Positions 30,296 to 38,814 of a stretch of DNA of 64,000 bases are shown here, in pieces. The notes beneath the pieces were generated by a model, which saw only the letters and a list, made by a program, of their open reading frames with translations, did no database searches and had not been told where the DNA came from. The stretch lies in the IMG/VR virus record IMGVR_UViG_3300028024_000008, positions 1 through 64,000 of that record. The stretch is one strand, 5' to 3'. Both the position numbers and the translations under genes were made by a program. Position 1 is the first letter of the stretch. Every line of letters begins with the position of its first letter. This DNA comes from a virus.

Positions 30296-30884
30296 CGTGA
30301 TCACGGTCCTGGCGGGCGGCTGGTCGGCTGGTCTGCTGGACCTCGCACGGCTGCCGGGCTTCGTGATCGGGGTCAATGACAGCGCCATCCATGCGCGCTG
30401 CGACCATGTCGTCTCGATGGACCGGCTCTGGACCGAGCATCGGGCGGCGCATCTCGCCTTCTGCAATGTGCCGGCGCATATCCGCGGCGCGGCACTAAAG
30501 AACGTGAAGCCGTGGCCGGCGCTGCAGCGGTTCGATTGCGATCATAGGTCAGCCGTGTTCTCGGACGACCCCGGCATCCTGAACGGGACGAATTCCGGGC
30601 TCTGTGCCTTCAATCTCGCCTACCAGATGCGGCCGAAGCAGATCTTCCTGGTCGGCTTCGATATGCAGCGCGGGCCGAATGGGGAAGGGCACTGGTTCCA
30701 GGATTACAGCTGGGCGCCAGGCGGGGCGACCAAACAGGGCAAATACAATGCCTGGGCAATGGAATTCCATTGCGCCGGCGGCAAATGCTCTGCGGCCGGA
30801 ATCGAGGTTTTGAATATTGGTGAGCGGTCACTGATCGACGCTTTCCCGAAGATCAACAGCAAGGATTTCGGTCGTTACCAATGA
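30288..30884 (+). CDS. Putative glycan-modifying transferase, MptE/sialyltransferase-like (copy 2)
   Basis: The product is 198 residues, MPDVITVLAGGWSAGLLDLA and onward, overlapping its neighbour by eight bases. It shows FVIGVNDSAIHARCDHVVSM, a core ILNGTNSGLCAFNLAYQMRP and IFLVGFDMQRGPNGEGHWF, parallel to copy 1 at 27440. The His/Trp-rich segment after FDM is where the active site of related transferases lies. It is either a second transferase of the pathway or a diverged duplicate. Substrate unknown. Confidence 0.65.
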   Translation: MPDVITVLAGGWSAGLLDLARLPGFVIGVNDSAIHARCDHVVSMDRLWTEHRAAHLAFCNVPAHIRGAALKNVKPWPALQRFDCDHRSAVFSDDPGILNGTNSGLCAFNLAYQMRPKQIFLVGFDMQRGPNGEGHWFQDYSWAPGGATKQGKYNAWAMEFHCAGGKCSAAGIEVLNIGERSLIDAFPKINSKDFGRYQ

Positions 30885-31576
30885 GAGATGTGACGTTCTG
30901 CCTCGCCTATTACCTGAATCGAGGCATGTTGCGGGAGCAATACCGCCAGCTCCGCGCGCTGCCCGCCGACCTGAAAGAACATCTTCGTCTCATCGTCGTC
31001 GATGACGGCTCGCCGGATCCGGCCTGGGCCGATGATCTCGGCTTCCCGATGCGTCTCTACCGGATGCAGAAGGACATCGCCTGGAACCAGGACGCCTGCC
31101 GCAACCTGGCGGTCAAGGAGGCCGAAACCGACTGGGTGCTGATGACGGATATGGATCATGTCGTTCCGGAGCAGACCTGGCGCCGCGTCGTCACCGGCAG
31201 CCTCGATCCGAACACCGCCTATCGCTTCGCCCGCGTCTCGATGCCGAAGCGCGACGCTTATAAGCCGCATCCCAACAGCTGGCTGATGACGACAGCGGTC
31301 TTCGAGAAGGCCGGCGGCTATGACGAACGCTTCGCCGGCTATTACGGCACCGATGGTGACTTCGTCGGCCGGCTGAGCGCCCAGGCGCCGATCGAGCAGC
31401 TGAAGGAGCACATCATCCGCTACCCGCGCGAGGTCATTCCGGATGCCTCGACGACGACCCTGGCGCGGAAGTCGGAAGAGAACGGCGAGGCGATCAAGCG
31501 GATCAAGGCCGAGCGCAAGCTGGAAACCGATGGCCGCCCGAAGCGCTATCAGACGCCCTGGGAGCGCCTTGCCTGA
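30881..31576 (+). CDS. Family 2-type glycosyltransferase
   Basis: The product is 231 residues with a GT-A fold: LRLIVVDDGSPDPAWADDLG (nucleotide-sugar binding, residues about 36-55), WNQDACRNLAVKEAETDWVL, and the DxD-type metal site LMTDMDHVVP at about residues 87-96. KAGGYDERFAGYYGTDGDF is the typical acceptor-side ED/TD block. It should add a sugar from a nucleotide donor. Four-base overlap with the previous gene. Confidence 0.85.
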   Translation: MRDVTFCLAYYLNRGMLREQYRQLRALPADLKEHLRLIVVDDGSPDPAWADDLGFPMRLYRMQKDIAWNQDACRNLAVKEAETDWVLMTDMDHVVPEQTWRRVVTGSLDPNTAYRFARVSMPKRDAYKPHPNSWLMTTAVFEKAGGYDERFAGYYGTDGDFVGRLSAQAPIEQLKEHIIRYPREVIPDASTTTLARKSEENGEAIKRIKAERKLETDGRPKRYQTPWERLA

Positions 31577-31578
31577 TC

Positions 31579-32286
31579 ATGCTGTCGATCGTCTGCTTTA
31601 AATGGAAACCGAAGGGCGCCTATCGGTCGACCTTCGGGCCTCAGACCGTCAACATCCTGAAGCGCATGGTTGGCCGGCATTATGCCAAGCCGCACCGCGT
31701 GATCTGCGTCACCGATGACGCGCGCGATATCGATCCGGATGTCGAGATCGTGCCGCTCTGGGACGATTATGCCAACGTGCCGTCACCGCATGGTGCCGGC
31801 AATCCGAGCTGCTACCGCCGCCTGAAGGCCTACAGCAAGGAGGCGGCCGACTGGTTCGGCCCGCGCTTCGTGATCCTCGACCTGGACTGCGTCATCGTGC
31901 GCGACATGGTGCCGGTCTGGGACACGCCGACGGATTTCTGCATCTGGGGCGATACCAACCCGACGAGCCCGTATAACGGCTCGATGCAGCTGATGAATGC
32001 TGGCGCCAGGGCGCAGGTCTGGGAGACCTTCGATCCGATCGAAAGCCCGAAGCGGTCAAAGGCGATGGGGTATTTCGGGTCGGATCAGGGCTGGATCGCC
32101 GCCTGCCTCGGCCCGAACGAGAATAAATGGTCGACCGTCAACGGGGTCTATAGCTACCGCAATCACATAGCACGCGCCGGCGGCAAGTTGCCGGCGAACG
32201 CGCGGATCGCCTTTTTTCACGGTCAAACGGATCCATGGCATCCCCAGGCGCAAGCACTGGACTGGGTGAGGGAGCATTACCGCTGA
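31579..32286 (+). CDS. GT8-like glycosyltransferase
   Basis: The product is 235 residues. The DxD site lies in FVILDLDCVIVRDM (residues about 96-109). Further blocks are YNGSMQLMNAGAR, YFGSDQGWIAACLG and the end IAFFHGQTDPWHPQA. This resembles GT8/glycogenin-like and related phage transferases, which use nucleotide sugars with a metal. It closes the island; the next gene, a neck protein, overlaps as TGATG, so island and morphogenesis genes share one transcript. Confidence 0.8.
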   Translation: MLSIVCFKWKPKGAYRSTFGPQTVNILKRMVGRHYAKPHRVICVTDDARDIDPDVEIVPLWDDYANVPSPHGAGNPSCYRRLKAYSKEAADWFGPRFVILDLDCVIVRDMVPVWDTPTDFCIWGDTNPTSPYNGSMQLMNAGARAQVWETFDPIESPKRSKAMGYFGSDQGWIAACLGPNENKWSTVNGVYSYRNHIARAGGKLPANARIAFFHGQTDPWHPQAQALDWVREHYR

Positions 32287-32993
32287 TGGCCGAAGATTTC
32301 AGCCGCATCGTCGATCTTGGCGCCGAGCTGCAGCGCGATCTCGCACAGTTGTTGCCGCAGGAAGTCAAGGAACTGCATATCACCTATGCCAAAGAGGTGA
32401 AGGCCTCGGAAATGTCGGCCAGCGGCTTCCGGCCGGCCGAAGTGCAGACCATCGTCGACGGCCGGACGCCGGCGGCAGAGGAACAGGTGCAGCCCTTCGG
32501 CATCATTGCTTACCGGTTCGGCTCGATCGTCGATGTGGCCTTCGAGGTCCGTGATCTGCTGATCGAGAAGTCGCCGAAGGGCGAAACCGGGCTCTATGCC
32601 TCAAGCTGGTTTGCCATCGTCAACGGCGAGCCGGTGGCCTGGGAGGCGCTCGAGCAGACCTGGAAGCCGGGCCAGGAGATCTGGATCAGCAACGACCAGC
32701 CGTATTCGCGCATCCTGGAGATGGGCGCTGATCCCAATGGGCCGCTGCGCGTCTTCAAGGTGCCGGCGCACACGACGCAGAAGATCCTGCCGGAGGCCCG
32801 CAGCCGATTCGGCAATCTGGTGCGCATCAATGACACCTTCATCGACCTGCATGGTCCCGGAACCGGAAAGGCCAAGCCAAGCCCGACGCATGGTAGCTCG
32901 GTCCCCTGGATCCTGCAGAATTCGCAGGGCCGCAAGGGCCGGCTGGCTGGCGACCCGATCAACTATCCTGCCGTGGTCATCACACCGCTATGA
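32286..32993 (+). CDS. Neck/tail-completion protein (HK97 gp10-like)
   Basis: The product is 235 residues from the ATG at 32286 (TGATG overlap), beginning MAEDFSRIVDLGAELQRDLA. The first 60 residues are helical. The core has FGSIVDVAFEVRDLLIEKSP, GLYASSWFAIVNG, and the family-like PYSRILEMGADPNGPLRVFK. It matches the gp10-like neck/completion family in layout and position before the tail terminator. Confidence 0.75.
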   Translation: MAEDFSRIVDLGAELQRDLAQLLPQEVKELHITYAKEVKASEMSASGFRPAEVQTIVDGRTPAAEEQVQPFGIIAYRFGSIVDVAFEVRDLLIEKSPKGETGLYASSWFAIVNGEPVAWEALEQTWKPGQEIWISNDQPYSRILEMGADPNGPLRVFKVPAHTTQKILPEARSRFGNLVRINDTFIDLHGPGTGKAKPSPTHGSSVPWILQNSQGRKGRLAGDPINYPAVVITPL

Positions 32994-33421
32994 ACATCAT
33001 CGAAGCCCGCCAGGCCGTGAAGCAATACGTCACCGATCACTGGACGACGACGCCGGTCGTCTGGCCCAACCCGGCCCGGCCCGGAAAGGGACCGCCGAAG
33101 AAGATATCGGACATCGATCCACACTGGATCGCCCTCGAACTTCTCGACCTCAGGGCGGATACCGGCCTCGGTGAAGCCGGCAGCCGTTTCGCGCAGGATG
33201 ACGGCCTCTTCATCATCAATGCCTTCGCGCCGGTGATGACCGAAGAAGACGCGATCTGGAACATCACCTTTCAGTTCAGCGAGATGTTCCGCGCGCTGAA
33301 ACTCGATGGCTTGCAATTCATGTCGCCGCGCATTCAGCCATCGGCCACGAAGGCCAGCGATGACGGCGCTTGGTACGCCCTGACGGCGACGGTGCCATTC
33401 ATGCTCTTAGGTACCGTCTGA
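32990..33421 (+). CDS. Probable tail terminator/completion protein
   Basis: The product is 143 residues, MNIIEARQAVKQYVTDHWTT and onward. An N-terminal helix is followed by beta strands (WIALELLDLRADTGLGEAGS, DGLFIINAFAPVM) and WYALTATVPFMLLGTV. Size and place directly before the tail-tube gene fit the tail terminator that caps the tail. No named family is certain. Confidence 0.7.
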   Translation: MNIIEARQAVKQYVTDHWTTTPVVWPNPARPGKGPPKKISDIDPHWIALELLDLRADTGLGEAGSRFAQDDGLFIINAFAPVMTEEDAIWNITFQFSEMFRALKLDGLQFMSPRIQPSATKASDDGAWYALTATVPFMLLGTV

Positions 33422-33440
33422 TAGACGGGCAGCCCTCATA

Positions 33441-33487
33441 GCCCTTGGGCAAGGCAGTGATCGAGGCGCCTCCGGGCGCCTTTTTCT
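33441..33487 (+). terminator. Shared 17-mer followed by intrinsic terminator-like hairpin
   Basis: GCCCTTGGGCAAGGCAG at 33441-33457 repeats the element before the capsid gene. AGGCGCC (33464-33470) and GGCGCCT (33475-33481) then form a stem with loop TCCG, followed by TTTTTC. It could end or attenuate transcription ahead of the tail-tube gene, or form the processed 5' end of its mRNA. Confidence 0.65.
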
Positions 33488-33501
33488 TTATGGAGCCCCC
33501 T

Positions 33502-33966
33502 ATGACGACCACAACTCCGTTACCAGCCTCTGGTTCCAAGCTCTATATCGGCGGCATCGGCGCCCTCGATTCCGAAACCGGTTGGACCTTGATCGGCAAC
33601 GTCATCACCATGGGTGAATACGGCGCCAAGGACGACACGATCGACTATGTCGATCTCGGCTCCGGCATCCATATCAAATTGAAGGGGCCGACCAATGCCG
33701 GCGCCATGGCCGCGACGCTTGCTAAGATCCCGAGCGACGCCGGGCAGGCGGCTCTTAAGGCCGCCTATGAGGACAAGGTCAATGACTATAATTTCAAGGT
33801 TGAATGGCCGGACCGTCCGTCGCATAGCGGTGGCACGCCCTCGACTGAAAAGTTCAAGGGCAAGGTCATGGGCTACACGACCAATATCCAGAACGCGAAC
33901 AGCGTCATCCAGGCCGGCGTCGCGATCGAGCTGAACAGCGTGCCGGAATTCATCCCGGCAGCCTGA
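33502..33966 (+). CDS. Major tail tube protein
   Basis: The product is 154 residues from the ATG at 33502 (MTTTTPLPASGSKLYIGGIG), with GGAG eight bases upstream; the frame to 33445 runs through a terminator hairpin. It is beta-rich, with WTLIGNVITMGEYGAKDDTI, YNFKVEWPDRP and GYTTNIQNANSVIQAGVAIE, as in phage tail-tube proteins. It is flanked by hairpins on both sides and followed by the tail chaperone, matching the normal order for the most abundant tail protein. Confidence 0.88.
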   Translation: MTTTTPLPASGSKLYIGGIGALDSETGWTLIGNVITMGEYGAKDDTIDYVDLGSGIHIKLKGPTNAGAMAATLAKIPSDAGQAALKAAYEDKVNDYNFKVEWPDRPSHSGGTPSTEKFKGKVMGYTTNIQNANSVIQAGVAIELNSVPEFIPAA

Positions 33967-33988
33967 CACATAATCCCTTCTGACCCGA

Positions 33989-34018
33989 CCGCCGCAATCC
34001 CTGCGGCGGTTTTCTTTT
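33989..34018 (+). terminator. Intrinsic terminator after tail tube gene
   Basis: CCGCCGCA (33989-33996) and TGCGGCGG (34002-34009) make a perfect 8-bp stem with loop ATCCC, followed by TTTTCTTTT. It should lower expression of the chaperone and tape-measure genes relative to the tube. Confidence 0.8.
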
Positions 34019-34027
34019 GGAGCAACC

Positions 34028-34378
34028 ATGTCGAATTTGAATGACGGCGAAGTGCAGATTGTCCTCGGCGACGAAACCGTCACCCTGGAGCCGACGATCG
34101 AGGCCGTGAAATCACTCTCGCGGCTCTATGGCGGCCTGCAGGGTGCCCTGAAAGCCTGCAGCAACCAGGATATCGAGGCGCAGGCGGCGATCGTGCAGAT
34201 CGGCGCCAATATCGAAGACAAGGCCGATATCAAGACGCTACCGCTGCGGATCTATAAGGCCGGCATGCTGAAGACGACGCCGCTGCTCAACGATTACATC
34301 CTGATGCTGATGAATGGCGGCAAGCCGCTGGTCGAGCAGACCGACAGCGGAAACGACGCGGGAAACTCACCTGGCTGA
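34028..34378 (+). CDS. Tail assembly chaperone, short form (G-like)
   Basis: The product is 116 residues, MSNLNDGEVQIVLGDETVTL and onward, with GGAG six bases before the ATG. It resembles the GTA gp10/GTA_TIM-like chaperone family: short beta start, then helices (AVKSLSRLYGGLQGALKACS, LNDYILMLMNGG). A -1 slippery heptamer GGGAAAC lies 12 bases before its stop. In siphophages the G and GT chaperones bind the tape measure and bring in tube subunits. Confidence 0.85.
   Translation: MSNLNDGEVQIVLGDETVTLEPTIEAVKSLSRLYGGLQGALKACSNQDIEAQAAIVQIGANIEDKADIKTLPLRIYKAGMLKTTPLLNDYILMLMNGGKPLVEQTDSGNDAGNSPG
34360..34366 (+). other. -1 ribosomal frameshift heptamer GGGAAAC
   Basis: In the chaperone frame the codons read GCG GGA AAC TCA, so the phase is exactly G GGA AAC, the X-XXY-YYZ pattern. 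Slipping back one base gives GGG AAA CTC ACC TGG, which enters a frame open to 34617. The site lies just before the zero-frame stop at 34376-34378, as in other G/GT tail chaperones. Confidence 0.8.
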
Positions 34379-34617
34379 GCATTGAGGACTACTGCGTCCA
34401 CCTCTACGGCATCGCTAGAGGGGTGCTCGGCTTTAACGAACGCGAGGCAATGCGGACACCGATGCCTCGGATCGAAATCGCCCACAAGGCACGGCTCGAT
34501 TTCGAGATCGACATCAATCCCATGATCAAGAAACCGGAAGCGTTTCCGATTCCGACGCAAACGCCGGAGGAGTTCTTCGCAATGCTGAGGCGCAGGAATA
34601 AGGCCAAGAATGGCTGA
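34366..34617 (+). CDS. Tail chaperone frameshift extension (T-like part of GT)
   Basis: This frame is read after the -1 slip and adds 83 residues (LTWLSIEDYCVHLYGIARG and onward) to the first 113 of the short form, giving a 196-residue GT product. There is no good start codon of its own before a GTG at 34423. The extension has an acidic-aromatic start and an Arg/Lys-rich end (MLRRRNKAKNG) and overlaps the tape-measure gene by eight bases. The T part normally contacts the tape measure. Confidence 0.8.
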   Translation, partial: LTWLSIEDYCVHLYGIARGVLGFNEREAMRTPMPRIEIAHKARLDFEIDINPMIKKPEAFPIPTQTPEEFFAMLRRRNKAKNG

Positions 34618-37600
34618 CACCTATCAGAAGATCTATCAGGTCGTCATCGACGCCTCGAAGGCGAGGACGGGTGGCGCTGAGCTGGTCAACGCCATCAACC
34701 AGATCATCCAGGCTGGCGGCCAGGCACAGACCGCGACGGCCAGCCTCTCCAGGCTGAGTGATCAGGTCGATGCGATTGCGCGCAGGGTGACGCCGGGGCT
34801 GCGGGATTCCCAGGCCTATGCGGCGTCACTGGCGCGGATCGGACAGCTTGCAGAGGCCAGCGGCAAGCCACTCTCGGACTACGCCGACCTGATCGATCTC
34901 GTTACCCTGAAATACGACGCCAGCGCCCGCGCGGCCAAGGTCTTCCAGGATGCCAACAGTGCCGCGATTGCATCGCTGAGCCAGGTCAATTTGGCCCAGC
35001 TCGCCGAGCAGCAGGCCAATCAATACCAATCGCTTCTGAATGATCGCATCCAGCTTGCCGGGTCGAACCGTGTATCGCAGACCAGCGGATCGACCGAGGC
35101 GCCATTTGCGGCCGTTCCGACCGCCAATAACACCGCCCTCGCGGCGCTCTTGAAGCAGCAGGAAGAAGAGGAACAGCAACAAGCCGCCGCACAAGCTCGC
35201 CTTCAGGCCTTCACGGCGAAATATGAGCCGCTAACGGCCGCGACTCAGCGCTATACCGCCGCCGTCGCCGAACTCAAAGCGATGCGCAGTGCTGACGAGA
35301 TCAGCGAGGAACGCTACACCGCAGCGCTCAAGATCGAACAGACGGCCCTCGATGCCGTGACGGCTGCCCAAGCGCGAGCCGCCAAGGGTGGCGGCTCGCT
35401 CTTCGGCCTCAATAATATCGGCCGCATGGAATTGCAGGCCTCGGCGATCAACTTCGTCCAGGGCATCTCCGCCGGCATCTCTCCCCTTCGCATGCTTCAA
35501 ACCGAGGCGCCACAGGTCTTCGGCGCCTTTATCCAGGGCGGTTTGAAGGTCAGCGCCTCGATGATTGGCATGGGTGCTGCGATCACTGGCGCGGCGCTTG
35601 TGGTGGGCGGCATCGGATACGCTTTTGAAGCGGGTTCAAAGCAGGCCAACGCCTTTAACCAGGCGATGCGGCTGACGGCGGACTCGTCCGGCATGACGAG
35701 CACGCGCCTCGAACAGATCATCGCTTCGGCGCAGAAATTCAGCGATATCGGCGCCCTGTCTGCTCGCTCCGTCGCGACAGAGATGACGGCCAGCGGCAAG
35801 CTCAGCGCCGATGTCATCGAACGACTGACCGGCCTGACCGAGGATTATGCCAGGGCCACCGGCCAGACGGCTGAAAAAGCCGGTACCGAGCTGACCAAGC
35901 TCTTCAGCGACCCCAAACAGGGGATGCAGCAGCTTGACGATCAGTACAATCTCCTCGATCAGCAGCAGCGCCGTTATATCGAGCAGCTCATTGCTCAGGG
36001 CGATCGGACCGGGGCGCAGATCGCGCTCTCGGATGCCCTGGCTGGTCGCATCCACAACGTTGCCGACAATGTCGGGTATCTCGGGCAGGTCCTAAAAGAA
36101 GGTGGTCGTCTCTGGCAGGATTTCTGGAACGCCGCCGACAACATCGGGCGCCCGGAGACGACCGGGCAGAAGCTTGACGATCTGGATGCGAAGATCAAGA
36201 AGCTGCAGGCCGACCGGGATGCCCAGAGCCATGCATTGCTTGGGCAATTTCTGCCGTTCTCGGGTCAAAATCGCCTTCAGGACCTCATCAATCAGCGCTC
36301 CATCGTCCAGGCTCAGCAGGCCGCCGAAGAGCAGAAGGCCCAGTCCGACGCCGCAGCAGCCCAGTTTAAGACGCTCACCAAGAACGTGGGCGACGCGGCA
36401 GAAAAATACGATACCTTCACCACCAAGCAGAAGGCGCTGACGCTCGAAGTCAGCAATTATGCCAATGCCCTGAGACAACTCTATGCGGTAGCGCCTCACG
36501 CAGGTCCGCAGGGCGCGGCTTCATCTGCCCGCGATCAGGCCATTCTCGATGCCCAGACAGCGCAGCGCTTTGCCGCCGCCGAACTGGCGGCGATGCGGAC
36601 GCCACAGGATGAGGCCATTGCCCGGTCGAATATCGATAAGCAGGTAGCGGCCGCCGGTCCGATTGCCCGGGCGGCGCTGCAGGCGCGCCTGACCGCCGAA
36701 GATGCCGCCCGGCATAACGTGCAGATCCTGGCGCAGCCGAATGCCGAGGACCTGATCAAGCAGCAGGGCTCTTTGGCGGCCGAAAACGCGATCCGCCAGC
36801 AGACGACCGCTGTCCGTGACCAGAATGCCCAGCTCGATCTCAATGCCCGGCTGACCCTGGCCACCGGCGAAGCCTGGATGAAATCGGCCACCGAGGGCGC
36901 CATGGCCGCGGCGCGGCAGCAAGCCGCCGTCGAGGCGCTGACCCAGCCGATCAATGTCGGCGCCCGCACGCTGCAGATCCTCAACCAGCAGGTCAACGAA
37001 GCCGTCACCGCCGGCGCGCAGCAGGTCCGCTCGCTTGATGACCAGGTCGCGGCTCAGCAGCGCCTGGCCGCTGCCGCCAAGGACGGCCCGCTCGCTGAGC
37101 ATCAGGCCGAGGTTACCAACCAGATTGCTGCGGCAACCAAGGACCTGAACGATAAGCTGCAATTGGCTTTTGCGACGAAAAACACGAAGGCAGCAGCCGA
37201 CCTGCAGGCCGAAATAGCGGGGATTGCGCAGAGGACCAGAGATGCCGATGCCGCCGCGAAGGAATATGCCAACAACCATTGGCTGACCAACGCCGTGACG
37301 GACCAGGGCTATCAGAAGCAGCTCCTACAGGTCCAGCTCGCCAATGTCGGCGCAAACGATAACCAGCAGCAGAGAGCGTTGGCGATCGCTCAGGCGCAGA
37401 TCGATCTCGTGAAGCAGCATATCGATCTTCAGAGCGAGCAGGCAAAGAACTACGTCCAGGGCGCCGCTGATCTCGCCGACTATAATGCCGAGCTGACCCG
37501 GCAGAAGGCGATCGCCTCCGAGCTACCGAATGCCTTCGACCAGGCCTTCGACCGGATCGGCCAGGCCGTTACCCAGTTCGCGGTGCAGGGCGGCAATGCC

Positions 37601-38194
37601 TTCCAGTCGCTGCAGAACGTCGGCAACGCGGTCCTGTCCGAGCTTTTCCAGGAAGCGCTCAAGCTGTCGGTCGTCAACCCGCTGAAAAACTGGATGAACG
37701 GCGACAACGCACTGCCGACCTGGGATGCCGTCATGAATCGCGTGACACAGGGCAGCGGGTCAGGCCCCAGCGGCATGACCGCCAGCCAGGGCCGCATCGG
37801 CAGCGTGTCCGGAGCGGGTGATAGCGGCGGCTGGCTGTCCGGTATCGGCTCCTGGATTGGTTCGTTCTTCGCCGATGGTGGCGTCATGACCTCGCGCGGC
37901 CGCCTGCCGCTCCGCGCCTATTCCACCGGCGGCGTCACATCGACGCCGCAGCTCGCCATGTTCGGCGAAGGCTCGACCCCGGAAGCCTATGTCCCGGTTC
38001 CGTCCGGCCGCATCCCGGTCGAGATCCGCAACTTCCAGCCGGCGCAGGCCGCGAACAGCAACAGCGAGCGCCAGCTCGTTGTTCATTTCAACTTCCAGAC
38101 CGCGGCCGCCGTGGACGCCTTCAACCGCAGCCCGTCTCAGCATGCCTATAAGGCTGCCCGCGCCCTGCAATCCTCTCTCGCAAGGAACGGCTGA
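34610..38194 (+). CDS. Tape measure protein
   Basis: This 1194-residue protein sets tail length. It is mostly helical and Gln/Ala-rich, with coiled-coil stretches at about 20-250 and 520-960. A Gly/Ala-rich hydrophobic segment lies near 300-345 (MIGMGAAITGAALVVGGIGY). The C-terminal 120 residues are globular (ADGGVMTSRGRLPLRAYSTG, then FGEGSTPEAYVPVPSGR), a common end of tape measures. It follows the frameshifted chaperone and precedes the tail-tip genes. It is the longest helical gene of the window. Confidence 0.93.
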   Translation: MADTYQKIYQVVIDASKARTGGAELVNAINQIIQAGGQAQTATASLSRLSDQVDAIARRVTPGLRDSQAYAASLARIGQLAEASGKPLSDYADLIDLVTLKYDASARAAKVFQDANSAAIASLSQVNLAQLAEQQANQYQSLLNDRIQLAGSNRVSQTSGSTEAPFAAVPTANNTALAALLKQQEEEEQQQAAAQARLQAFTAKYEPLTAATQRYTAAVAELKAMRSADEISEERYTAALKIEQTALDAVTAAQARAAKGGGSLFGLNNIGRMELQASAINFVQGISAGISPLRMLQTEAPQVFGAFIQGGLKVSASMIGMGAAITGAALVVGGIGYAFEAGSKQANAFNQAMRLTADSSGMTSTRLEQIIASAQKFSDIGALSARSVATEMTASGKLSADVIERLTGLTEDYARATGQTAEKAGTELTKLFSDPKQGMQQLDDQYNLLDQQQRRYIEQLIAQGDRTGAQIALSDALAGRIHNVADNVGYLGQVLKEGGRLWQDFWNAADNIGRPETTGQKLDDLDAKIKKLQADRDAQSHALLGQFLPFSGQNRLQDLINQRSIVQAQQAAEEQKAQSDAAAAQFKTLTKNVGDAAEKYDTFTTKQKALTLEVSNYANALRQLYAVAPHAGPQGAASSARDQAILDAQTAQRFAAAELAAMRTPQDEAIARSNIDKQVAAAGPIARAALQARLTAEDAARHNVQILAQPNAEDLIKQQGSLAAENAIRQQTTAVRDQNAQLDLNARLTLATGEAWMKSATEGAMAAARQQAAVEALTQPINVGARTLQILNQQVNEAVTAGAQQVRSLDDQVAAQQRLAAAAKDGPLAEHQAEVTNQIAAATKDLNDKLQLAFATKNTKAAADLQAEIAGIAQRTRDADAAAKEYANNHWLTNAVTDQGYQKQLLQVQLANVGANDNQQQRALAIAQAQIDLVKQHIDLQSEQAKNYVQGAADLADYNAELTRQKAIASELPNAFDQAFDRIGQAVTQFAVQGGNAFQSLQNVGNAVLSELFQEALKLSVVNPLKNWMNGDNALPTWDAVMNRVTQGSGSGPSGMTASQGRIGSVSGAGDSGGWLSGIGSWIGSFFADGGVMTSRGRLPLRAYSTGGVTSTPQLAMFGEGSTPEAYVPVPSGRIPVEIRNFQPAQAANSNSERQLVVHFNFQTAAAVDAFNRSPSQHAYKAARALQSSLARNG

Positions 38195-38814
38195 TGTCGG
38201 GGTTCGATGAGATCCGCATGCCGGCGAACCTGGCGGCCGGCGCCGTCGGCGGCCCCGGCTTCAGCACGACCGTGTTTCCGCTGAATTCCGGTTTCGAGAA
38301 GCGCAACCAGAATTGGGCGAAGTCGCGGTATCGCTGGACGCTGACCCACTGGATGAAAAGTGACGCCGACATCCTGGCGATGATCACGTTCTTCCAGCGG
38401 CGCGCCGGCAAGGCGAACGGCTTCCGTTTCCAGGATCTCGCCGATTATCAGGTCACCGCCTATCAGCAGTTCGCGACCGGTGATGGCGCCGCGACACAAT
38501 TTCAGCTCAACAAGACCTATACCGATGCTCTCGGCTCCTATCAGCGCATCATCAAGAAGCCGGTCACCGGGACGCTCAGCATCAAGGCCGGCAGCTCGGT
38601 CATCACCGAAGGCGTCGGCTCCAGCCATTTCACCTGCGACTATACCACCGGCATCGTCACCATCGGCACGGCGCCGGCCTTGTCGACGGCGATCTATTGG
38701 ACCGGCCAGTTCGATGTTCCGGTCCGGTTCGATACCGACCAGCTGGATATCAATTTCCATCTGTTGCGGATCGGTTCCGCCGAAGGCCTCGACATCGTGG
38801 AGCTGCGTCTGTGA
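38194..38814 (+). CDS. Distal tail protein, DUF2460 family
   Basis: The product is 206 residues starting MSGFDEIRMPANLAAGAVGG, overlapping the tape measure at one base. Blocks GFSTTVFPLNSGFEKRNQNW, FFQRRAGKANGFRFQDLADY, and PVRFDTDQLDINFH are typical of DUF2460, the GTA gp12-type distal tail (Dit-like) ring at the tail end. Confidence 0.92.
   Translation: MSGFDEIRMPANLAAGAVGGPGFSTTVFPLNSGFEKRNQNWAKSRYRWTLTHWMKSDADILAMITFFQRRAGKANGFRFQDLADYQVTAYQQFATGDGAATQFQLNKTYTDALGSYQRIIKKPVTGTLSIKAGSSVITEGVGSSHFTCDYTTGIVTIGTAPALSTAIYWTGQFDVPVRFDTDQLDINFHLLRIGSAEGLDIVELRL

Noticed and set aside
34423-34617. An independent gene starting at GTG 34423
   Set aside because: It lacks a ribosome site, and the frame is open upstream to the slippery heptamer. 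It is better explained as the frameshift extension of the chaperone.
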